DNA of 21,591 bases from an uncultured Mollicutes bacterium (GTDB lineage Bacteria > Bacillota_I > Bacilli_A > RFN20 > CAG-826): assembly GCA_900545015.1 (NCBI GenBank), contig UQXJ01000022.1, positions 1-21,591 on the forward strand, written 5' to 3'. Shown piece after piece: positions 8,395 through 15,917 of the stretch. The notes under the pieces were generated by a model, which saw only the letters and a program-made list of their open reading frames with translations, had not been told where the DNA came from and did no database searches. How positions within the stretch are numbered: position 1 is the stretch's first letter; each line of letters opens with the position of its first letter. Made by a program: the position numbers and the translations under genes.

Positions 8395-8483
8395 TGCACT
8401 TTTTTAAAGGGAGTTTAGTTCATCTATGCACTTTTTTCAAGGGAGTTTTTATACAATAGTGCACTTTTTTCAAGGGAGTTTTT
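8395..8483 (-). repeat. Three-unit 32/33-bp repeat array over an ATPase promoter
   Basis: Units start with TGCACTTTTTT at 8395, 8427 and 8460 (spacing 32 and 33 bp). The two distal copies are identical over 24 bp and contain CAAGGGAGTTTTT; the gene-proximal copy differs by one base in the core (AAAGGG). On the minus strand a -10 TAAAAT lies at 8381-8386 and a -35-like TTTAAA at 8403-8408 lies inside the proximal unit, giving a 16-17 bp spacer. The array thus overlaps the ATPase promoter and probably acts as a set of operators on one face of the helix. Confidence 0.7.
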
Positions 8484-8530
8484 GATTATTGGAAATATAA
8501 AAAATAAGAACTTATTTAATTTATGGAACC

Positions 8531-8788
8531 CTAAATATAATATTTTTGATTTTTACTATTAGGTTTATCAGGTATAGTTCTTTTAACTAATCCATTTTCA
8601 ATTGCAGGATTTAAATAAGATCCTCTTAAGGTTTCCTTTGATTTTATTCCTAAACGTTTCATTATTTCGTTGGCCGATAAAGGAACGCCTTTTTTCATAA
8701 CTTTTAGCAATTTATTAACTTGTTCTGAGACATTCTTAGTTTCTTGATTTGTATCTTTTAATACTTCATCCATTGTTTTATCAATCAT
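8531..8788 (-). CDS. Lone winged-helix domain, probably the detached tail of a Fic or AlbA_2-type protein
   Basis: This 85-residue protein reads as one winged-helix DNA-binding domain: LSANEIMKRLGIKSKETLRG, then YLNPAIENGLVKRTIPDKPN and a final QKYY. This wording is characteristic of the C-terminal domain of Fic proteins and of AlbA_2/Schlafen-type ATP-binding proteins. Nothing of the enzymatic parts remains upstream; the first 30 residues are a charged helix. It may be a stand-alone regulator or a fragment left by deletion. It begins 52 bp after the AlbA_2 gene, but that gene already has its own C-terminal winged helix, so it is not simply its tail. The ribosome-binding site is weak (AAAAAAG). 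Confidence 0.6.
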   Translation of the reverse strand: MIDKTMDEVLKDTNQETKNVSEQVNKLLKVMKKGVPLSANEIMKRLGIKSKETLRGSYLNPAIENGLVKRTIPDKPNSKNQKYYI

Positions 8789-8840
8789 CTTTTTTCATTA
8801 TTAAAGATTATAAATAGCACTCGGCCTTTATGCGTTTAGA

Positions 8841-10199
8841 TCAGTTTTCAGTTTCCCCATCGACCACTTTTAGGTAATAACCTCCGGTTTTCCTAGAACC
8901 TCTCAATTCGATATATTTTCTAAGTTCTCTCTTTATGGAGTTTCTAACCATGTCGAGTGTTATTGTCTTATCTTCAGAAGAGATAATTTCGTGAATTCCA
9001 TCAGCTTTTATTCCTGGATTTCCATTTACTGTTTTTAGGATGGAAAGTCCCAAATCGGTTATTTGGTCATTTATTTGGTCATTTATTTGGTCATTTATTT
9101 GGTCATTTATTTTGTCAGAGTAATTTAGGTTCGGCAGATACACAATGAAAAAGTTTTCACTGTCGTAGAACTCAGGTTCCTTTCTAGTGCCCCTATAAGC
9201 ATTTAAAGTCCTAACAATGCCTGTACCATAATTTTCAATCAACCCAAGTTTATCAAGTAGATGAACTAGTCTCTCGTTCCTATAAGTCTGCACGCCCTTT
9301 AACACATCTTCAAGCGTTGTTTTATATAATCCTCCAGGACTTGTAATCTTAGCCTTGTCCCTATAAAACTCAATTTTAATGTTTGAACGTATAAAATAAT
9401 TAGTATGGCAAAAAGCATTTAGAACAATCTCACGCAAAGAATTCCCGGGATATGATGATGTCTCAATTCTCTTCCATGTAACCCTATCGATAACCGCAGA
9501 TACATCATTAATCCTCTCGACCTGCTCTTGAGTATTCAAAAGGGCCTTTAGTAAGGAACCCTCGAATGTTCTCTTGATTTTGAAATTCATTTGATCATCA
9601 TATTCAGCTACCTTCACACACACAGGCGATTCGTCCGAAAGAAGCAAACCGAGATTGGTATATAAACCAGAGGTTTTTCTTAAGCCTAAGGTGACCATCT
9701 GTTTGTCAGTCAAAGAAATGTCGTGTTCATCACAAAACTTGTTTAAGAAACGAAATGTTAAATCCTGATTCTCACTAATGTCACTTTCGTAATCATAGGC
9801 TTTAGAATCCATAATCATCTTTAGTATCTCGTCCTCATTACATTTTCGAATGGATGTTCCGACCCTTTTGTAAACACCACTTGGCTTTGGCCCCTTGTCT
9901 TTCAGATAATATGGTTTGTTGTTGCCTTCGATAACATCAATCTCAAGCACACCATTTTCATTGAAATCGAAGGTCACGTGATTGGATGGGAGAGGATAAA
10001 AAGCATCTTGGAGCCACGAGGCTAGTTTCAAAGAAAGAGTGTCCCTGTCCTCTTCAATGAAGGATTGACTGATTGTTCCGTCATCATTCACACCAACATA
10101 AATTTTTCCACCTCTTGTATTCAAAAAGGCAATAATCTCGTTCTTCACCTCATCAGTCAATTTGCTTTTCAATTCAACGACACTAGATTCACAATACAT
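8841..10199 (-). CDS. AlbA_2 (Schlafen-type) putative ATP-binding transcriptional regulator
   Basis: This 452-residue protein has an N-terminal AlbA_2 domain (VELKSKLTDEVKNEIIAFLN, then GGKIYVGVNDDG) over about residues 5-120. A central HATPase_c_4-like part contains NSLREIVLNAFCHTNY near 260, PGGL and NYGTGIVRT. A four-residue repeat NDQI follows near 365-380, and a winged helix ends the protein. Such proteins are annotated as transcriptional regulators or helicase-related, but few are studied. The start has an excellent GGAGGG about 9 nt upstream. Codon and base use are clearly more GC-rich than the neighbours, with many C- and G-ending codons, which points to separate and recent acquisition. 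The four NDQI copies are encoded by identical 12-bp units and could vary in number without breaking the frame. Confidence 0.82.
   Translation of the reverse strand: MYCESSVVELKSKLTDEVKNEIIAFLNTRGGKIYVGVNDDGTISQSFIEEDRDTLSLKLASWLQDAFYPLPSNHVTFDFNENGVLEIDVIEGNNKPYYLKDKGPKPSGVYKRVGTSIRKCNEDEILKMIMDSKAYDYESDISENQDLTFRFLNKFCDEHDISLTDKQMVTLGLRKTSGLYTNLGLLLSDESPVCVKVAEYDDQMNFKIKRTFEGSLLKALLNTQEQVERINDVSAVIDRVTWKRIETSSYPGNSLREIVLNAFCHTNYFIRSNIKIEFYRDKAKITSPGGLYKTTLEDVLKGVQTYRNERLVHLLDKLGLIENYGTGIVRTLNAYRGTRKEPEFYDSENFFIVYLPNLNYSDKINDQINDQINDQINDQITDLGLSILKTVNGNPGIKADGIHEIISSEDKTITLDMVRNSIKRELRKYIELRGSRKTGGYYLKVVDGETEN
9061..9108 (-). repeat. 12-bp in-frame tandem repeat (NDQI linker)
   Basis: ATTTGGTCATTT is repeated four times without error from 9061 to 9108, followed by a degenerate fifth copy. 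Read on the minus strand it encodes NDQI units between the ATPase-like region and the winged helix of the AlbA_2 protein. NDQ-type linkers are common in this family. Slippage would change linker length by four residues at a time. Confidence 0.9.
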
Positions 10200-10306
10200 A
10201 GGCGTTGCCCTCCTTTTATTTAGTCCCTTATTTATAAAATTTTATTTAAATTGACTAAATATTTCAATTCTTATTTTAAAAACGTTGCCATTTCATCATT
10301 ATGCCT

Positions 10307-10804
10307 TTACTTGTATTCAATTTTTTCTATGCTGAACATGTCTTTTCCATATTTAGAAAATTTATAAAGACTAAATGGTGCGTTATTAAGTTTTGCAATT
10401 TCAAGTTGATAATTATTAAAACTTGGTGCAATAAATAATACTCTAGTAGATTCCCAATCAATATCATTAGGTTTAAGAACAATGTTTTTTGATTCTTCTA
10501 AGAAATAAGTAAACTCAGCCTTTCTATCTAATAGAGTTTTTAAATATGCAACACCTTGATCAACCAAACTTCTTTTTTCAACATTTTTATATTCTAAAAT
10601 GTAAAATATTTTATTTTCTTTATCAAAAGCTAAACTGTCAAAAAAGAAACCATTGGCTGAGTATTGAGATTTAAGAAATGTTAATCCTAAATCAGGAAAA
10701 ATATCTTCAATATTGTTTTCAATAAGAGTCTGAATATCTTTTTCAAGTTCAAAATGAGACTCATCAATTGGTAAAACTTTCTTATTTACAATTTTAAATA
10801 GCAT
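10307..10804 (-). CDS. Small PD-(D/E)XK nuclease-fold protein (NucS/DUF91-like core)
   Basis: This protein has about 165 residues. FFFDSLAFDKENKIFYILEYKNV around residues 55-75 gives the D...E-x-K pattern of restriction-endonuclease-like folds, and VDQGVAYLKTLLDRKAEF resembles the helix that follows it in NucS/DUF91-type proteins. The C-terminal STRVLFIAPSF is a buried strand as in those families. I start at the ATG at 10804 because AAAGGAG lies 9 nt upstream; the TTG at 10831 would place that site inside the gene. It is flanked upstream by an orphan repeat array that in the sister locus serves an ATPase. The substrate is unknown; cleavage or binding of DNA ends is inferred only from the fold. 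Confidence 0.65.
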   Translation of the reverse strand: MLFKIVNKKVLPIDESHFELEKDIQTLIENNIEDIFPDLGLTFLKSQYSANGFFFDSLAFDKENKIFYILEYKNVEKRSLVDQGVAYLKTLLDRKAEFTYFLEESKNIVLKPNDIDWESTRVLFIAPSFNNYQLEIAKLNNAPFSLYKFSKYGKDMFSIEKIEYK

Positions 10805-10871
10805 TCTCTCGAGCTCCTTTAAATTATTCAATGATTAATAAATCCATATTTAAAATTATATATTAATTAAC

Positions 10872-10890
10872 ATCCTTTTTTAATAAGGAT
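10872..10890. other. Small hairpin upstream of the nuclease-like gene
   Basis: ATCCTT (10872-10877) and AAGGAT (10885-10890) are perfect inverted arms around a 7-base loop. It lies between the nuclease-like gene and the orphan array. With no T-tract on the minus strand it is not a convincing terminator and could be a leader hairpin. Confidence 0.3.
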
Positions 10891-10948
10891 AAAGAGTTTC
10901 ATGTCTTCAATTTTCATCTTTATATATTCAAATTTTTTAACTGACTTC

Positions 10949-11030
10949 TACACTTTTCCTATAAAAATAACCATTAAAAATTACACTTTTCCTATAAATT
11001 TAATGGTCAAAAAATAGACTTTTCCGATTA
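10949..11030 (-). repeat. Orphan three-unit 33-bp repeat array, near-copy of 17276-17357
   Basis: TACACTTTTCCTATA at 10949 and 10982 and TAGACTTTTCCGATTA at 11015 give an exact 33-bp period. The whole stretch to about 11045 matches 17276-17372 with only a few differences, including the inverted arms AACCATTAAA (10969-10978) and TTTAATGGTC (10999-11008). In the sister locus an ATPase starts 30 bp beyond the proximal unit. Here there is only a nuclease-like gene 145 bp away, and the -10-like TAAAAT of the sister locus reads TAGAAG. The array seems to have lost its ATPase and its promoter. Confidence 0.8.
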
Positions 11031-11041
11031 TAAATCATTTT

Positions 11042-11338
11042 TTAAACAAAATTATTTGAATCTTCAAGATAATCTTTATCTATTGAAATTGTGTTAAAAA
11101 ATTCTTTCAACAATTGTTTAAATTTTTCATTACTTTCAGAAATGTTTCTTTTTTTAATAAGTGCTTTTAAAGATGGGATAATAATTGCTTCAATATTTAA
11201 TTTAGCATTCTCACATTTATATTTAATATCATCTAATAAATTAGACATAAGTTTTCTTTGATGAACAATCTCTTCATCCGATAATGTTCTTACGTAATCC
11301 ATATAAGCTTGCTTGCTTTCAAAATTAAAACAATTCAT
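11042..11338 (-). CDS. Small protein of unknown function
   Basis: This 98-residue helical protein has the N-terminus MNCFNFESKQAYMDYVRTLS. No known motif is recognised; the pattern of charged and hydrophobic residues suggests a helical bundle. The frame runs back to a TTG at 11533 that overlaps the ATPase stop codon, but the ATG at 11338 has GAGG with 8-nt spacing and a better composition after it, so I use that. In the unused upstream part, TTTGTTG and CAACAAA (11412-11429) form an inverted repeat around TGTA. The gene ends where the orphan array begins. It probably follows the ATPase at 11530-12777 on the same transcript. Confidence 0.5.
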   Translation of the reverse strand: MNCFNFESKQAYMDYVRTLSDEEIVHQRKLMSNLLDDIKYKCENAKLNIEAIIIPSLKALIKKRNISESNEKFKQLLKEFFNTISIDKDYLEDSNNFV

Positions 11339-11529
11339 AGTTAAAACCTCGCTTTTTGTTTTAATTATTACAGGTATTTTGAGAAGTGAAATTTCATATT
11401 GAATTATGTACTTTGTTGTGTACAACAAATACGTTTTTGCTATGACCTTTATTGCATTTAATTGTGTTATTGAATTTTTAAGTTCTCTAATAATTTTAAT
11501 TAATTCTTTTTCTTTTAGAGCACATATTT

Positions 11530-12777
11530 TCAAATCAATCGTTCTTTTTCAAGTAATAAATCGATGACATTAATATGTTTTACACCTTCTTGCTGATCTC
11601 TATATTTATCTAAAGTAATAATGAATCTAGGATACCCATTACGAATATTTTTAAATGGTCTAAATTCTCTTTCCTTAATTTTTTTAGTAGTTTCAGTATC
11701 AGGACCTTGAAGAGAATATGCTACTTGAATATAAGCATATTCTTGCTTTTCATTTCTAATAATAAAATCGCACTCTAAATTTCCAATTTTACCAGTACTT
11801 ACTTGATAATTATTACTCACTAAATAAAGATAAACAATGTTTTCTATGGAAGGACCATAATTCAATTGATTATCGGTATTAGTAGAAAAATACAAAGACA
11901 AATCAGCTATGTAATATTTACTTTCCTTTTTTAAAGATTTTTTGCTTTTTAAATCAAATCTATTGCATTCATATATTATTTTTGCACTTTCAAGATAATT
12001 AACATAATTTCTAATAGTAGATGCTTTTGTTTTAAATCCATTTTTAACCAGTTCATCAGTAATGTTAGAAATAGCTATCGGCGATGAATAATTGTTTATA
12101 ATAAAGTTTTGAACTCTTTCAAAAACTGCTAGATTCGATATTCTGTTTCTTGTTTTTACATCTTTTTTAAATATTTCCTTTACTATTTCTCTAGTATAAA
12201 ATTGACGAGCTGATAAGTTGTCAAATTCTAACGATTTTGGGAAGCCTCCATTTAAAATATATTCATTGAATTCTTTCTCTATATCAGTTTCTACTTCTTT
12301 GTCTAAAAATTTCTTCATTTCAACATATTCTTTAAAATCTAAAGGAAATGTTTCAAATGTTAGGTATCTACCTGTCAACTTGGTTGATATTTCATCGCTC
12401 AAAAGATAGGAATTCGATCCTGTTAAAAAGACAGAATATCCTTCTTCTTGATATGACAATATGACAGATTCAAACCCTTTTACATTTTGTACTTCGTCAA
12501 TAAAAAGATAATAAAAGCCATCATCTTTAATAAAAGATTCAATTCTTTCTTCAAGTTGTTTTGGCGTTTGAATGTTTTTAAATCCTCTTCTATCAAGTGG
12601 TAAATATATAATCCTATCAGCTGAAATTGAAGAATTAATTAGTTCAGAAATAATTGACTTAAGCAAAAAAGATTTTCCGCATCTTCTAATGCCAGTTATT
12701 ACTTTAACAATATCACTATCATAAAATGGTCTTATTTTTTTTAAGTATTTTTCTCTTATATATATTCTTTCTTTCAT
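11530..12777 (-). CDS. AAA_14/DUF4143 ATPase ('GIRRCGKS' subfamily)
   Basis: This 415-residue protein has P-loop GIRRCGKS at 29-36, Walker B FYYLFIDEVQN near residue 95, a sensor-like LTGSNS and then NGGFPKSLEF of the AAA_14 lid. The DUF4143 end has IENIVYLYL, LECDFII and YAYIQVAYSL; as in 4846-6162 the last catalytic position is Gln, not Lys. The frame extends to 12876, but the ATG at 12777 has AAGGTGA 5 nt upstream, the same arrangement as in 4846-6162, so that is the start. A -10 TATAAT lies at 12796-12801. Unlike the other ATPases it has no direct-repeat array, only inverted arms GGGTA (12820-12824) and TACCC (12851-12855). Confidence 0.86.
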   Translation of the reverse strand: MKERIYIREKYLKKIRPFYDSDIVKVITGIRRCGKSFLLKSIISELINSSISADRIIYLPLDRRGFKNIQTPKQLEERIESFIKDDGFYYLFIDEVQNVKGFESVILSYQEEGYSVFLTGSNSYLLSDEISTKLTGRYLTFETFPLDFKEYVEMKKFLDKEVETDIEKEFNEYILNGGFPKSLEFDNLSARQFYTREIVKEIFKKDVKTRNRISNLAVFERVQNFIINNYSSPIAISNITDELVKNGFKTKASTIRNYVNYLESAKIIYECNRFDLKSKKSLKKESKYYIADLSLYFSTNTDNQLNYGPSIENIVYLYLVSNNYQVSTGKIGNLECDFIIRNEKQEYAYIQVAYSLQGPDTETTKKIKEREFRPFKNIRNGYPRFIITLDKYRDQQEGVKHINVIDLLLEKERLI

Positions 12778-12977
12778 AAGGGTCACCTTTTTAATATTAT
12801 AGAGATAAAAGCCGTTTAAGGGTATCTTTTTTTGTTTTTTTATTTTTTTGTACCCGGAACAAGCGTTTTTCTCCATTTTTGTTAAAATACTTCTTAAGCA
12901 TTTTAAATATTATTTAAGGGTTAAATTCATTCATAAATATTATGAAAAAGTATTTGTTGATCATGAGAAAATAAATT
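12778..12977. promoter_or_regulatory. Promoter region of the third ATPase
   Basis: On the minus strand TATAAT at 12796-12801 is a good -10 box; no clear -35 is visible at the right distance, though TACCCT-like sequence falls there. Arms GGGTA at 12820-12824 and TACCC at 12851-12855 flank a T-rich stretch and may be an operator. No direct repeats at a 23 or 33 bp period are seen. Confidence 0.4.
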
Positions 12978-13244
12978 AAGCCAAATTTAGGAATTAATTA
13001 ATGTCAAAATTGGCTTTGATTTTTTATACTTTTATTTCATAGAAAGGAATAAAAGTATATGAAAGTTCTATGTAGTTTAGCACTAGAAAAAATAGGACTT
13101 TTAAGATTATCAGCATCAAATCATTTTTACAATTCACCAAATATATATTAACTTCATATCTCTTCCGCTTAAAAAGATTTTAATATTACCTTTTAGAAAT
13201 TTAAAATAACACTTTAAGAGATATTTAGAAGAAATTTTTAAGCG
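12978..13244 (+). ncRNA. Candidate structured RNA or leader with three successive foldable elements
   Basis: Three elements follow one another. First, AAGCCAA (12978-12984) pairs with TTGGCTT (13010-13016), followed by TGATTTTTTAT, like a plus-strand terminator. Second, a perfect 12-bp inverted repeat, TATACTTTTATT (13025-13036) with AATAAAAGTATA (13048-13059), has AAAGG in its 11-base loop. Third, ATATCTCTT (13156-13164) pairs with AAGAGATAT (13216-13224), while CGCTTAAAAA (13166-13175) pairs with TTTTTAAGCG (13235-13244). These last pairs interleave, giving a pseudoknot order. AT-rich DNA yields chance repeats, but 9-12 bp perfect arms three times in 270 bp is notable. Family unknown. Confidence 0.4.
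13059..13151 (+). CDS. Possible 30-residue small ORF behind a stem-loop
   Basis: An ATG directly follows the right arm of the 12-bp inverted repeat at 13025-13059. AAAGG in the loop is about 12 nt upstream and could serve as a ribosome-binding site exposed in the loop. The frame encodes 30 residues beginning MKVLCSLALEKIG. No homology is recognised. It could be a leader peptide, a truncated gene, or chance; it is the only plus-strand candidate in this gap. Confidence 0.25.
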   Translation: MKVLCSLALEKIGLLRLSASNHFYNSPNIY

Positions 13245-13281
13245 TTAAAAATGGTCCTTCTAATTTTTATTAAAAAAATAG

Positions 13282-15891
13282 TTAGGCCAAATTCAAAATA
13301 TCATTTGCATATTCATTATCATCAATTCTTAAAATCGTTCCATCCTTTGGAGCATATGCAAAAGGATTAATTCCTCCATACCAAATAATTCTTTTATCAA
13401 TAATAACGGCATTGAGTTGAGTATGTATTTTAGTAACATTTTCATTCACTTCTAATTCACAATCAGTAACTATTTTGATGTTTTTATTTAATTCAATTAA
13501 CCTTTCTAAAACATTTTTATTAAAATAATTAAACATAAATGTCACTTCATTAGCGTTTTTGATATCGCTTTCTAACTGCTTTCTATAGTTATTATAAGTA
13601 AAGATAAAATCAACTTTTTCTGCATTTTGTTCTATTAAAAATTCTTCTTTTTTATATTCTTTAAGCCTATGTTGAAATTGATTAGCAAATTTTCTGCATT
13701 TAATATCGACATAATCATAAACAATTACTTTGTTTTTACCTTCAAATTCTCTTTGTATCCTACCAACATATTGAGATAAAAGTCCTTTCCATTTAAAAGG
13801 CATAGTTAGAAAAAGTGTATCTAGGGAAGGCAAGTCAAATCCTTCGCCAAGATATTTTCCAGTTGAAATTATTATAAAGCCATTTTCAGCTTCCTTAATC
13901 TTTTCTGAAAAAATCTTTTTATCTTTTGATTTTGAAGTGCCATTTATTTTAAATGCATTGATTCCTCGTTTTTTTAACAATTGATATAGCAATTCAATAT
14001 GTTCATTTCTTTCCGTTAAAATTAAGATATTTTTCTTGTTTTGATATTCTTTTATTACATCTTGAACGATAAGTTCATTTCTTTCTTTATTTAAATAGAG
14101 TTCTTTGCATAAATCAGAATAAGATAATAAATCATATTCTTCCTTGTTTTTAAACGCTGTTAGTCGAGGTTTTAAAATCTTATCAAAGCTAGTTTCGCAC
14201 TTATCTAAAATTACTCTCACCGGTCCAACACATTTAAAAATTATCTTTTCAAGATGATCTGAACGATGAGGAGTTGCTGCAAATCCATATATATGTCGCG
14301 CATTAAAACGTCTAATTACACTTTCATATGTTGCACTTGCAATATGATGAATCTCATCGCCAATTATAGTGTCATATTTATCATATATTGAGTCATCTTC
14401 GCTAAGTGATTTAATTGAAGCTATATCAATAATTCCAGTGAGTTTTTTCTTTAAACCATAATATAATCCGGGTTCAAAGTGCATAAATTCTTCTATTCTT
14501 TCTTTCCGTTGCTCGAGAAGTTTGACCTTTTCAACAAGAATAAGTGTAGGCTTATGAATATAATTAATAACACTCATGCCCATAATAGTTTTCCCACTGC
14601 CAGTTTCGGCCACGAGTAAACCATAATTATATTTAAGTAATTCATCTACCGCTTCCTGCTGATTATTTCTTAGTGTCGCTACAAACGAAACATCGATATT
14701 ATGCAAGTTTGTTCTTTTATCATTCACTTCATATGAGGCATTAGTCTGATTTAGAAGGTAAATTAAGTCATCATAACAATATCTTGGAAGAGACAAAAAA
14801 GTTTTATCCTCTTTGTATAATTCAATTACTCTATTTATGCCATAAGTTGACATTCTCTTAGCTTGTTTTTCGTAAAATTCAGGGTTATAAATCACCGCTA
14901 GTCTTTTAATTGTGGATATTGCTTTATTAGAGAGAAATTGTTTATCAATAAAGACATCATTCTTTAAAATAATTTCTACCTTGCCTAAAAAGTCTGATTT
15001 CATTAAATTTATTTTTTTGATGTTTTTAGTATCTAATTCTAGGTTTGATTCATTAATTTTCAAATCTCTAAAAAGCAATTCTAACTCCAATTCAGATATT
15101 TTCTTGGTATTTTCTATTGTTTGAATTTGATTGCTATAAACATTAAAATTTTCATCAACAAACATTGTGGTTTTTTTATTTCGAACACATTCTCCTTGAA
15201 GTGGAAGGGCAATACAATTTCCATATCCGTTTTCATCAACAAAATCTTGGGATGGGAAAAATCTATCATAAGATTTAAATGAAATTGCTTTATTATTAAG
15301 CATCGCCTTGGTTAAAAGGTAATCTCCTAATAATCGTGCGTTTTTTACAATTGTCTTCTCTTTGAAAAAGATCCAAACATGAGCACCATCTCCTGATTGA
15401 GAAATCTCAATAAGTGCATCTATTCCAATATTATTGCATTCTTTTTTGTACGCTAGAGATGCTTCTTTAAATGATTCATCATCAAAATCTATAACTAAAA
15501 AATAACAATATTTTTGTTCTACAATAGGATATATTCCAATAGATTTTTTACCTTGTAGATGAATCAAATAAGCTTCCTCGTTTAACTTTTTAAAAACTTC
15601 ATTAGGACAACCTTTACATTGCTTATATTTTTGATAATTACAAAGCGAAGAGAAACGATTGCTACATGCTTTAGCGTATCCTTTCTTTCCGTCCTTTTGA
15701 ACATACTTTTCAGCATAAGCATCTTCTCTTCCTTTAAAATAGGACATATAAACTCTTATTTTTTCTGCTGTTGAATATTCTTTATTATTAAAAACTTCAT
15801 ACGAAATCTTATGTTTATTTAATAGTTCTTTTAATCGCTTATTTTCTTCTTTTAATTTTTCTATTTCTAATAATAATTTTTCTGTTTCCAT
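13282..15891 (-). CDS. TOTE-type conflict-system protein: AEP primase fused to SF2 helicase and PLD-like domain
   Basis: This is an 869-residue protein. Residues 1-27 form a coiled coil. Cys76, Cys84, Cys92 and Cys95 look like a zinc site. An archaeo-eukaryotic-type primase follows, with FLVIDFDD near 131-138 supplying acidic metal ligands and SGDGAHVW near 166-173 supplying the His signature. The SF2 helicase has ETGSGKT near 428, DEIHH near 512-516, AATPHRSD and YVGRIQRE near 708-715. The C-terminal 110 residues end with HTQLNAVIID and WYGGIN, resembling a phospholipase-D motif with Gln in place of Lys. This order matches proteins named after TOTE conflict systems, which are mobile-element-linked and thought to act in conflicts between replicons. 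It starts 26 bp behind the ATPase at 15918-17246, so the two form an operon. It looks full length. Confidence 0.82.
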   Translation of the reverse strand: METEKLLLEIEKLKEENKRLKELLNKHKISYEVFNNKEYSTAEKIRVYMSYFKGREDAYAEKYVQKDGKKGYAKACSNRFSSLCNYQKYKQCKGCPNEVFKKLNEEAYLIHLQGKKSIGIYPIVEQKYCYFLVIDFDDESFKEASLAYKKECNNIGIDALIEISQSGDGAHVWIFFKEKTIVKNARLLGDYLLTKAMLNNKAISFKSYDRFFPSQDFVDENGYGNCIALPLQGECVRNKKTTMFVDENFNVYSNQIQTIENTKKISELELELLFRDLKINESNLELDTKNIKKINLMKSDFLGKVEIILKNDVFIDKQFLSNKAISTIKRLAVIYNPEFYEKQAKRMSTYGINRVIELYKEDKTFLSLPRYCYDDLIYLLNQTNASYEVNDKRTNLHNIDVSFVATLRNNQQEAVDELLKYNYGLLVAETGSGKTIMGMSVINYIHKPTLILVEKVKLLEQRKERIEEFMHFEPGLYYGLKKKLTGIIDIASIKSLSEDDSIYDKYDTIIGDEIHHIASATYESVIRRFNARHIYGFAATPHRSDHLEKIIFKCVGPVRVILDKCETSFDKILKPRLTAFKNKEEYDLLSYSDLCKELYLNKERNELIVQDVIKEYQNKKNILILTERNEHIELLYQLLKKRGINAFKINGTSKSKDKKIFSEKIKEAENGFIIISTGKYLGEGFDLPSLDTLFLTMPFKWKGLLSQYVGRIQREFEGKNKVIVYDYVDIKCRKFANQFQHRLKEYKKEEFLIEQNAEKVDFIFTYNNYRKQLESDIKNANEVTFMFNYFNKNVLERLIELNKNIKIVTDCELEVNENVTKIHTQLNAVIIDKRIIWYGGINPFAYAPKDGTILRIDDNEYANDILNLA

Positions 15892-15917
15892 ACAGCTTAA
15901 TTTTAAATTATAAGTTT

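Noticed and set aside
8395..8483. Repeat arrays as CRISPR arrays (also 10949, 17276, 19072, 233)
   Set aside because: Only two or three units each, the spacing sequences are short and partly repeated themselves, the arrays overlap ATPase promoters, and no cas gene is in the window.
11339..11533. N-terminal extension of the small unknown gene from a TTG that overlaps the ATPase stop
   Set aside because: TTG start without a ribosome-binding site, and an internal ATG at 11338 has GAGG at good spacing. The overlap with the ATPase stop keeps a coupled start conceivable.
12778..12876. N-terminal extension of the third ATPase
   Set aside because: It reads Lys/Tyr-rich through the -10 box and ribosome-binding site; the ATG at 12777 aligns with the family start and has AAGGTGA upstream.
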